From Musa acuminata AAA Group (Eukaryota; Streptophyta; Magnoliopsida; Zingiberales; Musaceae): a DNA stretch of 64,000 nt. The stretch is from positions 26,163,001 through 26,227,000 of the forward strand of contig NC_088355.1 of the NCBI RefSeq assembly GCF_036884655.1, read 5' to 3'. Each line of letters opens with the position of its first letter. Position 1 is the first letter of the stretch. Below are positions 43,191-56,595 of this stretch, in pieces. A model generated the notes under the pieces. The model worked only from the letters and a program-made list of their open reading frames with translations, searched no databases and was not told where the DNA came from. Made by a program: the position numbers and the translations under genes.

Positions 43191-44604
43191 TAATTTTCGC
43201 TCTTGAGCTACAAATGAAAATGATTATTATGTTTAGGATGCTTTGGATCGAGTTGATTGGTGACATTATGTTTTTTGTGGCAAATAAAGGGAGTGTGAGC
43301 TAAAACACACTACCTTACGATTAACTCAAATCTTTCTTTCAGTAGGTTCCCCGATCAAAGATAAGATTGTTATGCCACCACCGTTGTGCATGTGTTGTCT
43401 CAGACTTTTGCATCACTCGTGACATTAATAGATTGATCCGACTTGACAGATTATATAAAGATCTTCCAAATATGATGGTGTGATCTTCTTATAAATCCAA
43501 TATATTACTTTACTTTACATATTTGAAGATTAATAATTAATTTATATATTTTTTTAAAATATATATATATTAGCCAATTAACTAAATAATTTAAAATCAA
43601 TAAGCATCATAAATAATATAATATTTAAAACTATAATAATCAAATATTTTTTTGATCATTTTAAATGAACACAATATCAAAATAGATATCTAAAAAGAAC
43701 CAATAATTCATTCAATACTTAAAAATCATATAATTTTATTAGTTAAAAGCATATATGTTTTAGTCTTGAAACCAAGCCAAATAAAAGTCATCAAATACTT
43801 ACCTTAATCTTAGAATCATCACAAGAGACTGTTTTCCTGGTTTGAGAAAAAGAAAGATTAGTTTCGAGAAACTATAGATTAGTTATGTACTAAATTGTCC
43901 TAATACTTTATTTTATTTTATTTTTTTAATTATTTCTGATCATAATAATTCTGGAGGGAATTGACAGTTCCGCTTTTCTAAAATCAAGAACCGAAATGGA
44001 ATCTAACCAATAAGAGCAACCGATGGTTCGATTCGAATCGTTAATTTATTATTTATTTTATTTTTTTTAATTTAAAATAATTAAAAATATAAAAAAATTA
44101 TAATTTTATTTCTAAATAATTAAAATTTTAAAATCATAGAACCAACGATTTGATTCCGAAACCATCTGTTTTGGTTTCTAAGTGTCGATTCAACTACTTC
44201 TAATTCGGTTTGGAATCAATAAATCGTTAAATCGATTCAATTTTGATTTTGTTCCGATTGGAATCAAATGGTTATCGGAGCTACTGATAATTATACTTAA
44301 ATTCTAAATAAATTTCATGGATATTACAAAATGATGATGGCGTCTTCTCACACTTTTTATTCATAATATATCGATTACTTGAGATAAATGAAATTGACTT
44401 GGAAGACTTGTGGCATATGCTTCGTAATATATCCTCGTCGATCGATGTAAACTTGCATGTAAAATGTTAAGCTTGGAAATGCAATTCCATCCTGAACAGG
44501 ATGTTGCTGTATAAGTCAGAATCGTAGAAAGCAGTCAATTCACTATGGATGGATGCCATCACATACTGAGAACCGTCTTTTCGTGAAAGGGACATATAAC
44601 TTTA
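43191..44604. other. AT-rich intergenic DNA
   Basis: Nothing recognised. Very AT-rich around 43500-43760 and 44040-44120. Confidence 0.5.
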
Positions 44605-45162
44605 CGTTAGAAATATGAAAAGATCAAACATATATTAGCGAAATATAAAGAGAAATAACTTCTATATATGAATAAATATTAACAGATCATAATATACAAC
44701 GAAATTAAATGAAATCATAATCAAATAAAATATTAAAATATACATAAAAATTTTGAAGGGTAAAAATCACGAGATAAACTAGAGATAATCCGCTACAACT
44801 GGGATATAAGGATTGCATCATTGTGCTCAATATTCTAAATCCTCCCTAATTCTTCCTAAGTAATCACAGTAAGAATCTATTGTAGATTTGATCTAACCTG
44901 AGATGAGAACACTATTGGATGATTGAGAGCGGTCTCTCTGCGTTGTCCTTGTTTTCTTCCCTTTCTTTCTCCTTGGATTTTTATCTTTTTCTCCTCCTTT
45001 TTGTTGCTACAAGGATCACGTCACTGTTGCCCTCGTTGCTGCACTATTTATGCCTATTTTCATAGCCACCACACCCCCTCTAATAGAAATTAGGGTTAGA
45101 TTAAGAGGGAATGAGTTGTGGGCTGATAAAGCCTGGGCTGAATATGGGCTGTCAACCCAACA
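44605..45162 (-). repeat. 3' LTR of copia C
   Basis: On the minus strand it starts TGTTGGGTTGACAG directly after the purine tract GCTAAAGGGGGAGGT (45163-45178) and ends near TTTCTAACG, 558 bp. The last base is changed from the expected A. Confidence 0.75.
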
Positions 45163-45186
45163 ACCTCCCCCTTTAGCCCATAAGGG

Positions 45187-47642
45187 AAACTGTCTCATGA
45201 CTTCTCAATGTGAAGCCATGTCGACCAGCTGTTGGTATATCTCCTGTCTTTCTTTTGGTAAGGTCTTCATTCCATTTCGTAGTAGTACCAAAACATAAGT
45301 ATGGTTCTTTTGAAGAGCATCCATCTCTTCCTGCATAGCAACTAACCACTTATCTTTTTGCTTACTTTCAACTGCTTCTTGGTAACTCTCTGGTTTACCT
45401 GCATCAGTAAGTATCACATACTCATCTGTAGAGTATCTTCTAGATGGTTGACGTTGTCTAGAAGATCTTCTCAACTGAGGTTCTACGGGAAGTTGCTCTC
45501 CAACTTCTTCTTGCTCAACATGTCCTGCAGGTAGATCAACATCAAGCTCTACACTATCTTCCTGCATATCTCCCCCATCACCCTGATATACTGGAGGAGT
45601 AACTAGGTCACAATCTGCTAATCATTCTGTAGAAATCTTGGTTGGTGTTTTCTTCTTCATATCCTCAAATGTTTGATCCTCAAAGAAAACTATATCTCTG
45701 CTTCTAAATATTTTCTACTTTTCTGGATCTCAAAGCCTATAACCAAACCGATCACGTGAGTAACCAAGAAAAATATATTATTTAGTCTTACTATCCAACT
45801 TAGACCTCTCATTGTTTGGAACATGTGCAAATGCACGATAACTAAACACTCTCAAATGCCTCTAGGAAACATCTTTTCCTGACCATACATGCTCTACAAC
45901 ATCACCATCTAGGGTTGTACATGGTGATAAGTTGATCTCATCAACTGCAGTCCTTAAAGCTTCATCCCAAAACTTTTTAGGTAGCTTGGCTTGTGAAAGT
46001 ATACATCTGATCTTTTCCATAATAGTGTGGTTCATTCTCTCTACAATAGCATTATGCTGAGGTGTACCAGGAACTATCATATCATGTTGGATGCCATGCG
46101 ACCTGTAATAATAATTAAATAATCCTATGCACTCACCACCATTATCTGATCTTATGCATTTCAATTGCCTTTCTATCTCTTTTTCAATCCTAGCATGAAA
46201 CTCTTTGAAGACATTAATCACATAATCTTTGGTCTTCAAAGCATAGGCCCAAACTTTCCTAAAAAAATCATCTATAAAAGTGACAAAATAAAGTGCACCA
46301 CTTATACCAGGAACATCAACAGATCCATCAGGAGTTTTTATCCTCAAATGGCCACATACATCTATATAAACATGGTCTAAAGCATGCATTTTTCTAGACA
46401 AAGTAGGACTAACAAATGAAACTCTATGTTGTTTACCAGCCAAACAATCAATACAAGGGTTCATATGAGTACCTCTGAGGTCTGGCAATACCTCTCTCTT
46501 GGAAAAAGCTTGCAGCCCCTTCTCGTTCACCATAAGCTTTGGCCTGCAACCTATACAAAGTATGACATTTCTTTCCACTAACCATAATAAGAGAACCCTT
46601 ACTAAGCTTTCATTGCCCTTTGTAAAATATGTTATCATAGTCTTCATCATCTAGTCTTCTAATTGAAATTAAATTCAGCCTCAAGTTAACCACATGCCTC
46701 ACATCTTTAAGCACTAACTTATAGCCAAGGTTGGTCTTTAAATGGATATCACCTATGCCAATGATGTTTGCTGTACCATAGTTGCCCATCTTGACAACAC
46801 CAAAATTTCCAAACTTGTATGTAGAAAAGAACTCCCTCCGTGGTGTAGCATGATAAGAAGCACCTGTGTTAATCACCCACTCAAGATCCTAACACACACA
46901 AGAAAAAAATATCATCAAAAGGAGACAAAATCAAATAATCACCACCCTGTACTATAGTTGTAGTATTATCCTTTGACTATGTAGACTCCACTTCTTTTCC
47001 CTTTTTCTTGCTCTTCTTAGGTTGCTTACATTGGTTCTTGTAATGTCCTTTCTTTTAGACTTGGACCTTCCTCTGTTCTCTGAGATAAGTACCTATGAAT
47101 TATTCTTAGATGTTGCTGAATTCTTTCTTCTCAACTTCTCATTCAACAAACTGCTTTTTACTTGACTCATGATGACAACATCATCCGGCGCAAAATTACT
47201 GAGGGAAACCACTAGTGTCTCCTAACTTTCTAGTAATGAACTGAGAAGTAACAATGCCTATAACTCATTATCAAGAGACATTTTCATAGAGGATAACTGG
47301 TTAGTAATACTCTACATTTCATTCAAATGCTCAGCAATAGAAGCACCCTCTCTATATTTTAGGTTCACAAGTTTTTTGATAAAAAAAACTTTGTTACTAG
47401 CTGTTTTTCTTTCATAGAGACTTTTCAACTTTTTTCAAAGAGAATATACAAAAATTTTAGTAGAAACATGGTGAAAGACACTATCATCAAGCCATTGTCG
47501 AATAAACCTAACTGTTTTTTGATCTAACCTCTTCCACTCATCACTTGTCATAGTTGTGGGTTTTGCACTATCCCCCTACAAAGGTCCATACAAATCTTTG
47601 CAATACAAGAGATCTTTCATTCTTGGTTTCAATATCATCCAA
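45187..47642 (-). pseudogene. Copia C (TNT1-like) gag-pol remnant, deleted in RT and RNase H
   Basis: On the minus strand from 47642: a gag remnant full of stops, a protease region (46876-46610, NTGASYHATP, aspartate replaced by asparagine in the usual DTGAS motif), a GAG-pre-integrase and integrase core frame (46650-45862; SDNGGE and the ERMN glutamate are present), then a stretch resembling the integrase-RT linker. The last frame (45567-45205) has the RT start EEMDALQKNHTY, then jumps to KTLPKERQEIYQQL, the C-terminal end of RNase H. Some 400 codons of RT and RNase H are missing at this junction. The 5' LTR is absent; an A' LTR fragment starts at about 47643. The element is dead. Confidence 0.85.
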
Positions 47643-48999
47643 TTGGGCTGGAGGAACATGTCAGAAGATTGGACGTCGGGCCGATGGATCAGTCGATGTA
47701 TCGATAGAAGGCTTCGAGCCGTGGATTCAGACATCGGGCCAAGAAGAGCGGACATTGCGCCAAGGGTATCAGAGTTGCGGAGTCAACTGATTGATTAGGC
47801 AATAGGCTGCAAGAGAGGACGATGCGCTGAAGAATCGGACGAAGCGTCAAAGGACCAATGACATGCCGGACAACTTGATTAATGCTTAGTATTAATTGTT
47901 TAAATCGAAGTGTGTTTTTACATGTGCAGGATTAACTATGATAGTACGGAATAAAGCAAATTGAAGTCCTAGAGTCAAGGACGTGACTACGTTGAGAGTT
48001 CGAGAGTTCATCGGAAGTTCAGACGTTCGTCGGAAGTTCTGGAGGAACCAGCCGAGAAGTCTCGAAGTTTGCCAAAGAAGCTCGTTGGAACTCGCCAGGG
48101 AGATCGTCGTAAAGTCCAAGAGTTCGCTGGAAGTTTGTCGGAAGCTCGCCGGAAGAATAGACATAAGGACTTGTTTTGCTTAGCAAATGTCTTAGGATTT
48201 CGTAGTTAGCACGTAATTGAGCTTGGATTTGGGCAAACCCAATTAGGGGCTAGCTAGGCCCATATAAGAACTGTGTTGAGCCCAATAAGAAGCCCAAACA
48301 ATGCCCCAAGAAGTCTTACCGTCGTGGCACAGTTTTCGAGGCTATGTCAGGCGATGGTACCACTAGTATGGGCGGTGGTACTACCCAACACTACGCCTCA
48401 GGCGGTGGTACCGCTAGGGCATTGTCAGTCAGACTGACACTGGACGGTGGTACCGCCCAGCGTAGGCAGTGGTATCGCCCGTGCCCGGGGAACCCGGGAT
48501 GGGAAAGTTTTAGGTTCCAAGTTTGAATCAACTTGAAGCCTATAAATACCCCTCTCATCCCTGGTTAAAGCACATAAGCATAGAGAGTCTAAAAGCAAAG
48601 AAACACTGTAGAAATCACTTGAGAGTTCCCTCCTTTAGCCTTAAACTTAGAATTCCGTTTAGAGAGGAGTAAGTGAGTGTTTGTAAGGGTTGTCTCCTAA
48701 ACCCGATAAAAGGAGAAGAGGGGTGTAAAAGGTGATTGGCCTTTGCCTATTGAAGGAAAGCCTCTAGTGGACATCAGTGACCTCGTCGGAGGAGGAAGCC
48801 AAAAGTGGATGTCGGTCAAGATTGACCGAACCACTCTAAATCTTAGTTTGTATTTACTTTCTGCTATTTATCTTAATTGCAAATTGTCTTCATTGCTTTA
48901 CATCAACTACACTTTCGTATGCTTTCAATTTAAAGATCTTTGAAACTGTTTTCGACGGAATTAGATTATAACCGACGAAAGTTTTCCGCTGCACTAATT
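47643..48999 (+). repeat. A' LTR fragment
   Basis: It lacks about the first 110 bp and the last C-run and end. It contains GGCGGTGGTACCGC modules (48345-48485), a TATA box (48541-48548), and the conserved stretch with GGTTGTCTCCTAAACCCG. It lies between two copia remnants that face away from each other. Confidence 0.8.
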
Positions 49000-51866
49000 A
49001 TTTTAGTGAAAGTAAATAAAAACTTACTAAAGGTTCTTTAATTGTGGCAAGAGAAAAGAAGCTTAACTCTTTTTATATCATGGAAGCTAAGCTACATAAA
49101 GGAGAGATTAATACCAATTAAGAAGGGTGAAAGTATAGATCTTTGGCACAAGAGACTTAGTTATATCAGCGAGAATGGACTTCAAACTCTTACTAAAAAG
49201 CAGTTCTTACCAGAGTTACGAGGTACATCTCTTAAATCTTGTGATCATTGCTTAGCTAGAAAAACACAAAGAGTTATATTTCATACATATCCATCATATA
49301 GAAGATCAGATGTTATTGATTTAGTTCATACTAATGTCTGTACTATACAGACTAGAACTCTTGGAGGTGCTCTTTATTTTGTTACTTTTATTGATGATCA
49401 TTCTAGAAAAGTTTGAGCTTTTGCTTTGAAATATAAAGACCAGGTACTCGATGTTTTCAAAGAGTTTCATGTCAGTGTAGAAAGAGAAACTAGCAAAAAG
49501 CTAAAGTGTGTTGAAGTAGATAATGGTGGCGAGTATAAGAGCCCTTTTAAGAATTATTGTAGGTTTCATGGTATCAGGGTTGAGAAAAACAATTCCTAAA
49601 ACTCCTCAGTAGAACGGTGTGGCAAAAAGGATGAATAAAACTATTGAAGAAAGGATTAGGTGTATGCTTTCCCATGCCAAGTTACTTAAGTCATTTTGGG
49701 AGGAGGCTATGAGAACTATAGTTGCCTGATAAATCTTTCTCCATCAGTTCCTTTGAAAGGTGATGTTTCAGAGAGTATAGAAAGGAAAAGATATATCTTA
49801 TAATCACTTGAGAGTCTTTGGGTGTAAAGCATTTGTTCATGTTCTCAAAGATGAGAGGTCCAAGCTTGATGATAAGGCAAAAGCATATATCTTCTTGGGA
49901 TATGGTCATGAAGAGTTTGGATACAGATTATGAGATCCAGTGAATAAGAAGATTATTAGAAGTAGAGATGTTATGTTTCTTGAAGACCAATTGTTTAATG
50001 ATGGTGATAATGTTGATAAGCCAAAAACCTTTGTTTATATTCCTTGGAGTTTGGGTCTAGTTGGGTCTAATTCCTTCACCTATAGTTCATGATGATCATG
50101 AGGGAAATGAACAAGAAGATTATGGTGAGAATGTCAGTGATGAGACTCCTACAACTGATGATGTTGAACCAACTGAATAAGGACCTCCACCACCAGTTGA
50201 GATTCTATTGAGAAGATCCACTAGAGAGCGACAACCATCTACCAGATATCCTCCACATGAGTATGTTATGCTTACTAATGGGGGAGAGCCAAAAACTTAC
50301 TAAGAAGCTATTCTACATGAGCATAAGAATGAGTGGGTTAAAGCCATGTAAGAAGAGATAAGATCCTTACTTGAAAACCACTCCTATGACTTGGTAAAGT
50401 TACCTAAAAAGAAGAAAGCTCTCGAGAATGAATGGGTTTACAAATTGAAGACCGAAAATAATAGCTCACAACAAAGATACAAGACACGACTAGTTGTGAA
50501 AGGATTTAGTCAGAAGAAAGGTATTGACTTTGAAGAAATATTTTCTCTTGTGGTAAAAATGTCCTCTATCTGAGTTGTTCTTTGTTTGGCTGCCCACATA
50601 AATTTAGAAGTTGAGCAACTAAATGTGAAAACCGTATTTCTTCATGGTGACTTAGAAGAAGAAATTTACATGGAGCAAACAGAAGGTTTCAAAGTCAAGG
50701 GAAAAGAAAACCTGGTGTGTAAGCTTAAGAAAAGCTTATATGGACTCAAACAGGCACCTAGATAGTGATATAAGAAGTTTGATTTCTTTATGATGAGCCA
50801 AAGGTATAATAGAGTTAGATATGATCATTATGTGTTTATGAAGAAATTTTCATATGATGATTTTATTATTCTCCTATTATATGTTGATGATATGCTGATT
50901 GTTGGTCATAATGCTAGTAAAATTGAAAAGTTTAAAAGAGAGCTAAGTAAGTCTTTTGCCATGAAAGACTTGGGATCGGTGAAACAAATACTTGGCATAA
51001 AGATTTTTCATGATAGGAAGAAAAGGAAGATTTAACTATCTCAGGAGACCTACATTGAAAATGTTCTTGAAAGATTCAATATTAGTAAAGCCAAAGCAGT
51101 TTATTCTCCACTTGTAGGTCATTTCAAGCTTAGTTCGAAATAATATCCTACAAGTGAGAAAAAAAAAGAAGAAATATCCAGAGTGCCTTACTCATATGCA
51201 GTAGACAGTTTGATGTATGCTATGGTTTGTACTAAGCCAGATATAGCTTATGCAATTGGAGTTGTTAGCCGATTTCTTTCTAATCCTAGAAAGGAACATT
51301 GAACAACAATGAAATGGATATTAAGATATCTAAGAGATACTTCGAGATTGTGTTTATGTTTTGGCAGTGATGAACCTATGTTAGAAGGGTACACAGATGC
51401 AGACATGGCAGGTGATATTGATTCTAGGAAGTCTACTTCGGGGTTCTTGATGACATTTGCAAGGGGAGTAGTCTATTGGCAATCTAAGTTACATAATTGT
51501 ATTGCTCTATCAACCACAAAAGCAGAATATATAGTAATTACTGAAGTCTGCAAGGAAGCTTTATGAATGAAAACGTTTCTATAAGAATTGGGCTTGAAAC
51601 AGGAACGATATACTGTTTACTGTGACAATCAGAGTGTCATTTACCTCTCCAAGAATTTAACATACCATTCTAGATCCAAGCATATTGATGTGAGATATTA
51701 CTGGATTCGTGATGTGCTTGAGTTGAAAGAATTACAATTGGAAAATATGCATACCAATAAGAATGGATCAGATGTGTTAACAAAGTCTTTACCTGAGGAG
51801 AAGCTTAAAACATGTAAGCGAAGAACGGGCTTGATACAACCCACTATATAAGTTGGGGAAGGAGAA
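49000..51866 (+). pseudogene. Copia D (TNT1-like) pol remnant
   Basis: Pieces of integrase, RT and RNase H in order, broken by many stops and shifts. 49042-49416 has the GAG-pre-integrase HKRLSYISENGLQ and CDHC finger part and integrase start FVTFIDDHSRKV; EVDNGGEY follows near 49518. 50391-50573 holds RT WVYKLKTE and KGFSQKKGIDFEE; 50790-51035 holds YVDDMLIVG. RNase H is seen in 51309-51851 (GYTDADMAGD, ALSTTKAEYI, SKHIDVRYYWIRD, VLTKSLPEEK). Gag, protease and the 5' LTR are missing on the left, where the A' LTR fragment abuts. A purine tract GGGGAAGGAGAA (51854-51866) leads into the 3' LTR. Confidence 0.88.
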
Positions 51867-51867
51867 T

Positions 51868-52167
51868 TGTTGGGTCCAACCCATATGTGGGCTTGGATTA
51901 ATGATTTAGGCTTATAGCCCAACCCAAATTAGCAATTTAAAGTAAAAAAAAAAAAGAAGGGATACAGGTAGTTAAGGGCAGTGAACGAGAGGAAGCGTTT
52001 GTGCGTGCAACGAGAAAACGACGACGGCACACAGCGAGAGGACAGAACAAAGAGAGAGAAAAATTAGGATTTTGAGTTTTCTATTTGACAATCAGGGATT
52101 AAACTTTGTTAGTTTTGATCCAAGTTTTATGCAGAGAATCTTTACAACAAGCTCTACAATCCTAACA
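51868..52167 (+). repeat. 3' LTR of copia D
   Basis: 300 bp, TGTTGGGTCCAACCC to ATCCTAACA, right after the purine tract. Short LTRs of this size fit TNT1/Tork-type elements. Confidence 0.8.
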
Positions 52168-54508
52168 GTATTGATCTGTAGCTTACCCTCTTTGAGGTAC
52201 TTTCCTGCTATACCCACTTTGTAAGACCTAAAATTCTATTATGATGAGATCTATCTATGTGATGAAGATATGGGCCAAGATATATATGATCCTCTTGCTA
52301 TTTTAAAGAAGGCTTATTGTAAACCTGTTATTTTTACTATTGATAGTAGAAATTTGAGGTGGACTACGATCCCATGATTTTTTTTAGTTTTTTATATTAA
52401 AAATTTGATCTCACTGTATGATTGATTTATTACTCTACTATTTATACTGTTGTGGTTAATATGTGATTTTGATATCAAATTCATATTTTGATGAGAAACT
52501 TATTTGATACACAAGAGCAAAAAGAATTATTCCATTATTTTTTTCCAACGACAAGAAAGGAAGAGACGAATACTCGCTCGTAAACATACTGTATGTACAT
52601 CAGAGGGATAAGAAAGAACTTCCAGAAACATTGTTTTAGTAGGAAACCGATAATATCTCACGAGCATGACGGAGGTGATCAGAACCCACTGATAGCCTAT
52701 TTCCTAGTGCTAAAACGCAACAAGATATGAAGACTTGTGGTCAGATTACCAACTTCCACATCGGGGTTTACACTTGGAGTACTTACGAGAAAAAAAAGAC
52801 AAAAAAACTTTCGCACCAAAATGGCGCAATTCCTCGATCGTTATTCTGACGATGGTGAGTAGATTCTCTTCTCTCCACAGCCCATAAAGCTAAAACTTGG
52901 GCCTTCTCTCTCCATACCTGCAGCCCATAATGGCATGTCAAATGTGCTTATCCTTCCCAAATAAAATAATTATTAATAATAACACAAGATAAGTACTAGT
53001 AATAATTATAGTACTATAAAAACCATGTGCTACCTACCATATGTATATATATATATAGACCGCTCTGTCTTCTCTTTGTTTAAATTGGTGCATCTACCTG
53101 TACATGTGAAATGTGCATTCCACATATCAGACAAAGCAATGGATCACCTCTGGATGTCTAACCAAATATAATATCTTCACGTCTTGTTGTCCAAATTATA
53201 TTCATCTAATTTCTCAACCTACAGTGGGTTTCTTGAGGACTTCAACCTCCAATTTCTGATTCCAAGTTCCTCAATTCTTTAGCTTTCGATGCATGATTCT
53301 TCTTATGTTTGATAAATCTCATACACAATAGTAGTAGACTTTTATGTATTTAATTAATCCCTCCTTTGGCACAGTTTCTTCATAGTCAATGCAGCAAGTC
53401 TTTGTTTTTACATATAAAACTTGGTGGGTGATTCATATTAGCCATCGTGATATCCTCAAACTGCACATCTATTATAGAAAGCTTGCTCTTCAATCATCTC
53501 TCGCAGACACACACTCAAACGCTCCACGAGATTAGAATCACAAGCACAAGTGGTCGCTACTGAAACAAGTCGATGATAAGATGGACCACAACTTGCAATT
53601 TCTTTCTCTTCCCATATCTGGGCTGTAGTGAACAGCGGCTCCTGACTAAGAATCAATAGCGTGTAACACAATTAATATCTAGCCGACAGTGGATATAATA
53701 TTGAAGGAGAACCATAATGCTGTGAGGACTTGGACTAAGTTTGACTAAGCTCGGCAAAGATGTTCAGCAAGCTGTTTCATATGGTTGGTTGGTTGGTTGG
53801 TCATAATGGAGATGGTATCAAATGCAGAAAACTCCAAGGGAGATGCATATGATAAAGTGATATAATGAAGAGTAAAATTGTAAAGGTAAAAATAAAACAC
53901 ATCTCATGCTATGCAGTTGAGGAAATATCTCTGTCATCAGTATCATACAGGTCTCAAGAACAATATTCTTTTCTATTTCCTTTTTCTTTCCTCTCTACCC
54001 TTAAACTTGTTTTGCAGTAGAATGAGGTCCAATCCAGTCAGATGACAACAAATCATTCCCACGTTAAACTATGGGGAAGAAAGAAATCAAGTACGTGATC
54101 ATATCTGTGTGGCCTAAAGCGAAATAACAGGTAACATGGTTTAGGCGAAAGACCGCGGATATCACTTCTCTTGGTCTTGTTATCGTCTTGGCGCATGAGG
54201 AAGAATCTGAAAGGCCCGCATACCTTATCTTAAACATTTGGTGTAGGGGAAAGGATAGTACCGATACAATAGGCTGGGCGTTATCCCGTCACCGTCGAGC
54301 CAGCTATAGCTTGCTTGTTTGATGTATCCAAGGCGTGAAAGCTTCCACAACTGGGAGCAAGTTGTAGGTCCCTACGTTGGCCAAAGCTTCCTCAATTCTT
54401 TCCATCGGACAAGGCGCCGTACTCTTGCACAAGATGCTATTTATCCAGCAGCAAGGAGGCGTCGTCGTCGTCTCTCTCTCTCTCTCTCTCTCTCTATTTC
54501 CCTTTTTG
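52168..54508. other. Intergenic DNA and promoter side of the aspartic protease gene
   Basis: No gene recognised. A short GGTT repeat lies at about 53783-53801 and a TC repeat at about 54472-54497, a few bases before the protease start codon, so probably in its 5' leader. Confidence 0.45.
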
Positions 54509-56595
54509 ATGGCTTCCGTTCCTTGTGTCATTTGCTATCTCGCCTTACTTATTGCATCTCTTGGTATATGCTGGCAAGTTCATGGAGGAGGAATAACCCA
54601 TCAACATGTCACAATCCGTTCTTTGCTGCCGAGCGATGCTTGTTCATCGTACAAAGGTGTGCGTGCTGACTTTCATGTTCATGTTCCGCGCATCCCTACT
54701 GGCTGTGTCGATCTTTTTCTACAGAGTCAAGTAATTAAAGAATCTGCAAGCAACGTTCAAATCAAAACTTAGATCAGGTTTCCTTCCTGTGATGGTTTGC
54801 TCGAAACAAACTGAGTTCCTTCTTTATGCAGTCAATTCTTCCGTATCCCTATTCCCAATTGCATGTAGATAGATAGAGATCAACAAGGACGGTGAAGAAA
54901 CAAAAAAAGTACTAAAACAGTTCCGAATACGAAAAGAGACAACAACGAAAAGAGACAACAAAGCAGTCGGCATTGGATCCATACGCTAAACTCACCACCG
55001 ATAAACCTTTTGGGATGGCCCCCATAACATAACATGTAGAAACAACAACGCTTACGTAAGCAAAAGCCAAGATTCTTCCTCAAATGATTGAGGAAACTTC
55101 CTACCATTATATTATCTTTCTCTGCTCTTCTTTCTGGGGCTTCCCTGGAAGGCAGATTCACAACTAGTAACACCTACTGGTCAAAACTCACAAACAACGA
55201 ATCTTTCGTAGGTTTCGCAAACAAAAATCCGAGACTCTTCCACGATAATTTTGACCAAGTTCAGAACCAACATCCGCATCATCTTTTTGTTAAGCTTGCA
55301 TCTACTTGTTCTTCCTTAAATGTATATACACGTCACATATAGATGGAGATGGAGTAAACCACAACGAAACAAGCCTGACGGTCCTCGACCGGCACGGCCC
55401 GTGCTCACCGTTCGACCTCCATCATCAGCTCTCTCACAAGCAGATCCTCGACCACGATCAATCCCGAGTCGACAGCCTCCACGGCCGAGTCTCGACAGCC
55501 CCCAAGCAGGACCAACAGCTGGATGCACTGGCAGCGTCGTCCATCCCCGCCCACAGCGGCATTTCCCTCGGCACCGGAAACTACGTGGTCATCGTCGGCT
55601 TTGGCACCCCGAAGAGGGACCAGACCGTCATCTTCGACACCGGGAGCGACGTCACGTGGATTCAGTGCCAGCCCTGCGTCGTCACCTGCTACCAGCAACA
55701 AGACCCAATCTTCGACCCCTCCCACTCCTCCACGTACCTCAACATCTCCTGCAGCTCCGCCTACTGCACCGACCTCGCCGCCTCCGGTTGCAGCTCGTCC
55801 ACTTGCGTTTACGGGGTCCAGTACGGGGATAGCTCCTACACGGTGGGGTTCTACGCGGAAGACACGCTCTGGCTGACGCCCTACGACGTCATCCCCAACT
55901 TCCGATTTGGGTGCGGCGAGCGGAACGACGGCCTCTTCGGCAAGGCCGCCGGCCTGATCGGTCTCGGCCGCGACAAGCCGTCCTTTGTCTCTCAGACGTA
56001 TCAAAGGTACGGTGGAGTCTTTACCTACTGCTTGCCACCGACCTCGAGCTCGACAGGCTACTTGAAATTCGGTGGTGGTTACCCCTCCTCCGATCTCCGG
56101 TTCACCCCGATGCTGTCGGGCGCAAGCTCGCCGACGTTCTACTACCTTACTCTAACGGCTATAAGCGTTGGCGGTCAGCAACTGTTGGTACCACCCACCG
56201 TGTTCTCCGTCGCCGGGACCATCATCGACTCCGGTACGGTGATCACAAGGCTACCGCCCACGGCATACTCTGCCCTCCGGTCGGCTTTCCGGCAGGAGAT
56301 GACAACATACAAGTCGGCACCGGCGCTGTCGATTCTGGACACATGCTACGACCTCAGCGGACTCGACAAAGTAACGGTCCCAGAGGTGGCGTTGCACTTG
56401 GGTGGCGGGGCTACTATCCATTTGGACATCACGAGAATACTGTACATTGCGAGCTTGTCGCAAGCTTGCCTTGCCTTCGCTGCAAATAGAGCTGACACCG
56501 ATCTGGGCATAATAGGGAATGTGCAACAGAGGGGGCTGGACGTGGTTTATGATGTCTCAAAGCATGTCATTGGGTTTGGCCCCGGCGGCTGTTAG
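54509..56595 (+). CDS. Nepenthesin-like aspartic protease (A1 family), two exons
   Basis: I propose exon 1 at 54509-54656 and exon 2 at 55343-56595, 466 residues. Exon 1 gives MASVPCVICYLALLIASLG, a signal peptide, then ITHQHVTIRSLLPSDACSSYK, ending at AAAG|GTGTGC. The acceptor TATAG|ATGG keeps the phase; two AGs 6 and 12 bases later also would. Exon 2 starts into SLTVLDRHGPCSP, the usual propeptide motif, and then the two catalytic lobes: FDTGSDVTWIQC (aspartate near residue 148) and IIDSGTVITRL (near 345), a flap YGDSS (tyrosine near 210), and many cysteines of the nepenthesin-type insertion (CQPC, CYQQQDPIFDP). Secreted or plastid-targeted relatives act in defence and protein turnover. Coding GC is much higher than around it, as in many monocot genes. 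A frame from ATG 55306 would lack a signal peptide, so I prefer the spliced model. Confidence 0.85.
54657..55342 (+). other. Proposed intron of the aspartic protease gene
   Basis: 686 bp, GT...AG, phase 1 on both sides, AT-richer than the exons, with a pyrimidine-rich stretch (TCTACTTGTTCTTCC) before the acceptor. It lies where relatives often have an intron, just before the propeptide motif. Confidence 0.7.

Noticed and set aside
54319..54508. N-terminal extension of the protease exon 1 frame (from 54377) as protein
   Set aside because: It would put a TC-repeat-encoded serine/leucine run before a good signal peptide; the ATG at 54509 is a better start.
55405..56004. 199-codon minus-strand frame
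   Set aside because: Antisense shadow of the GC-rich aspartic protease exon.
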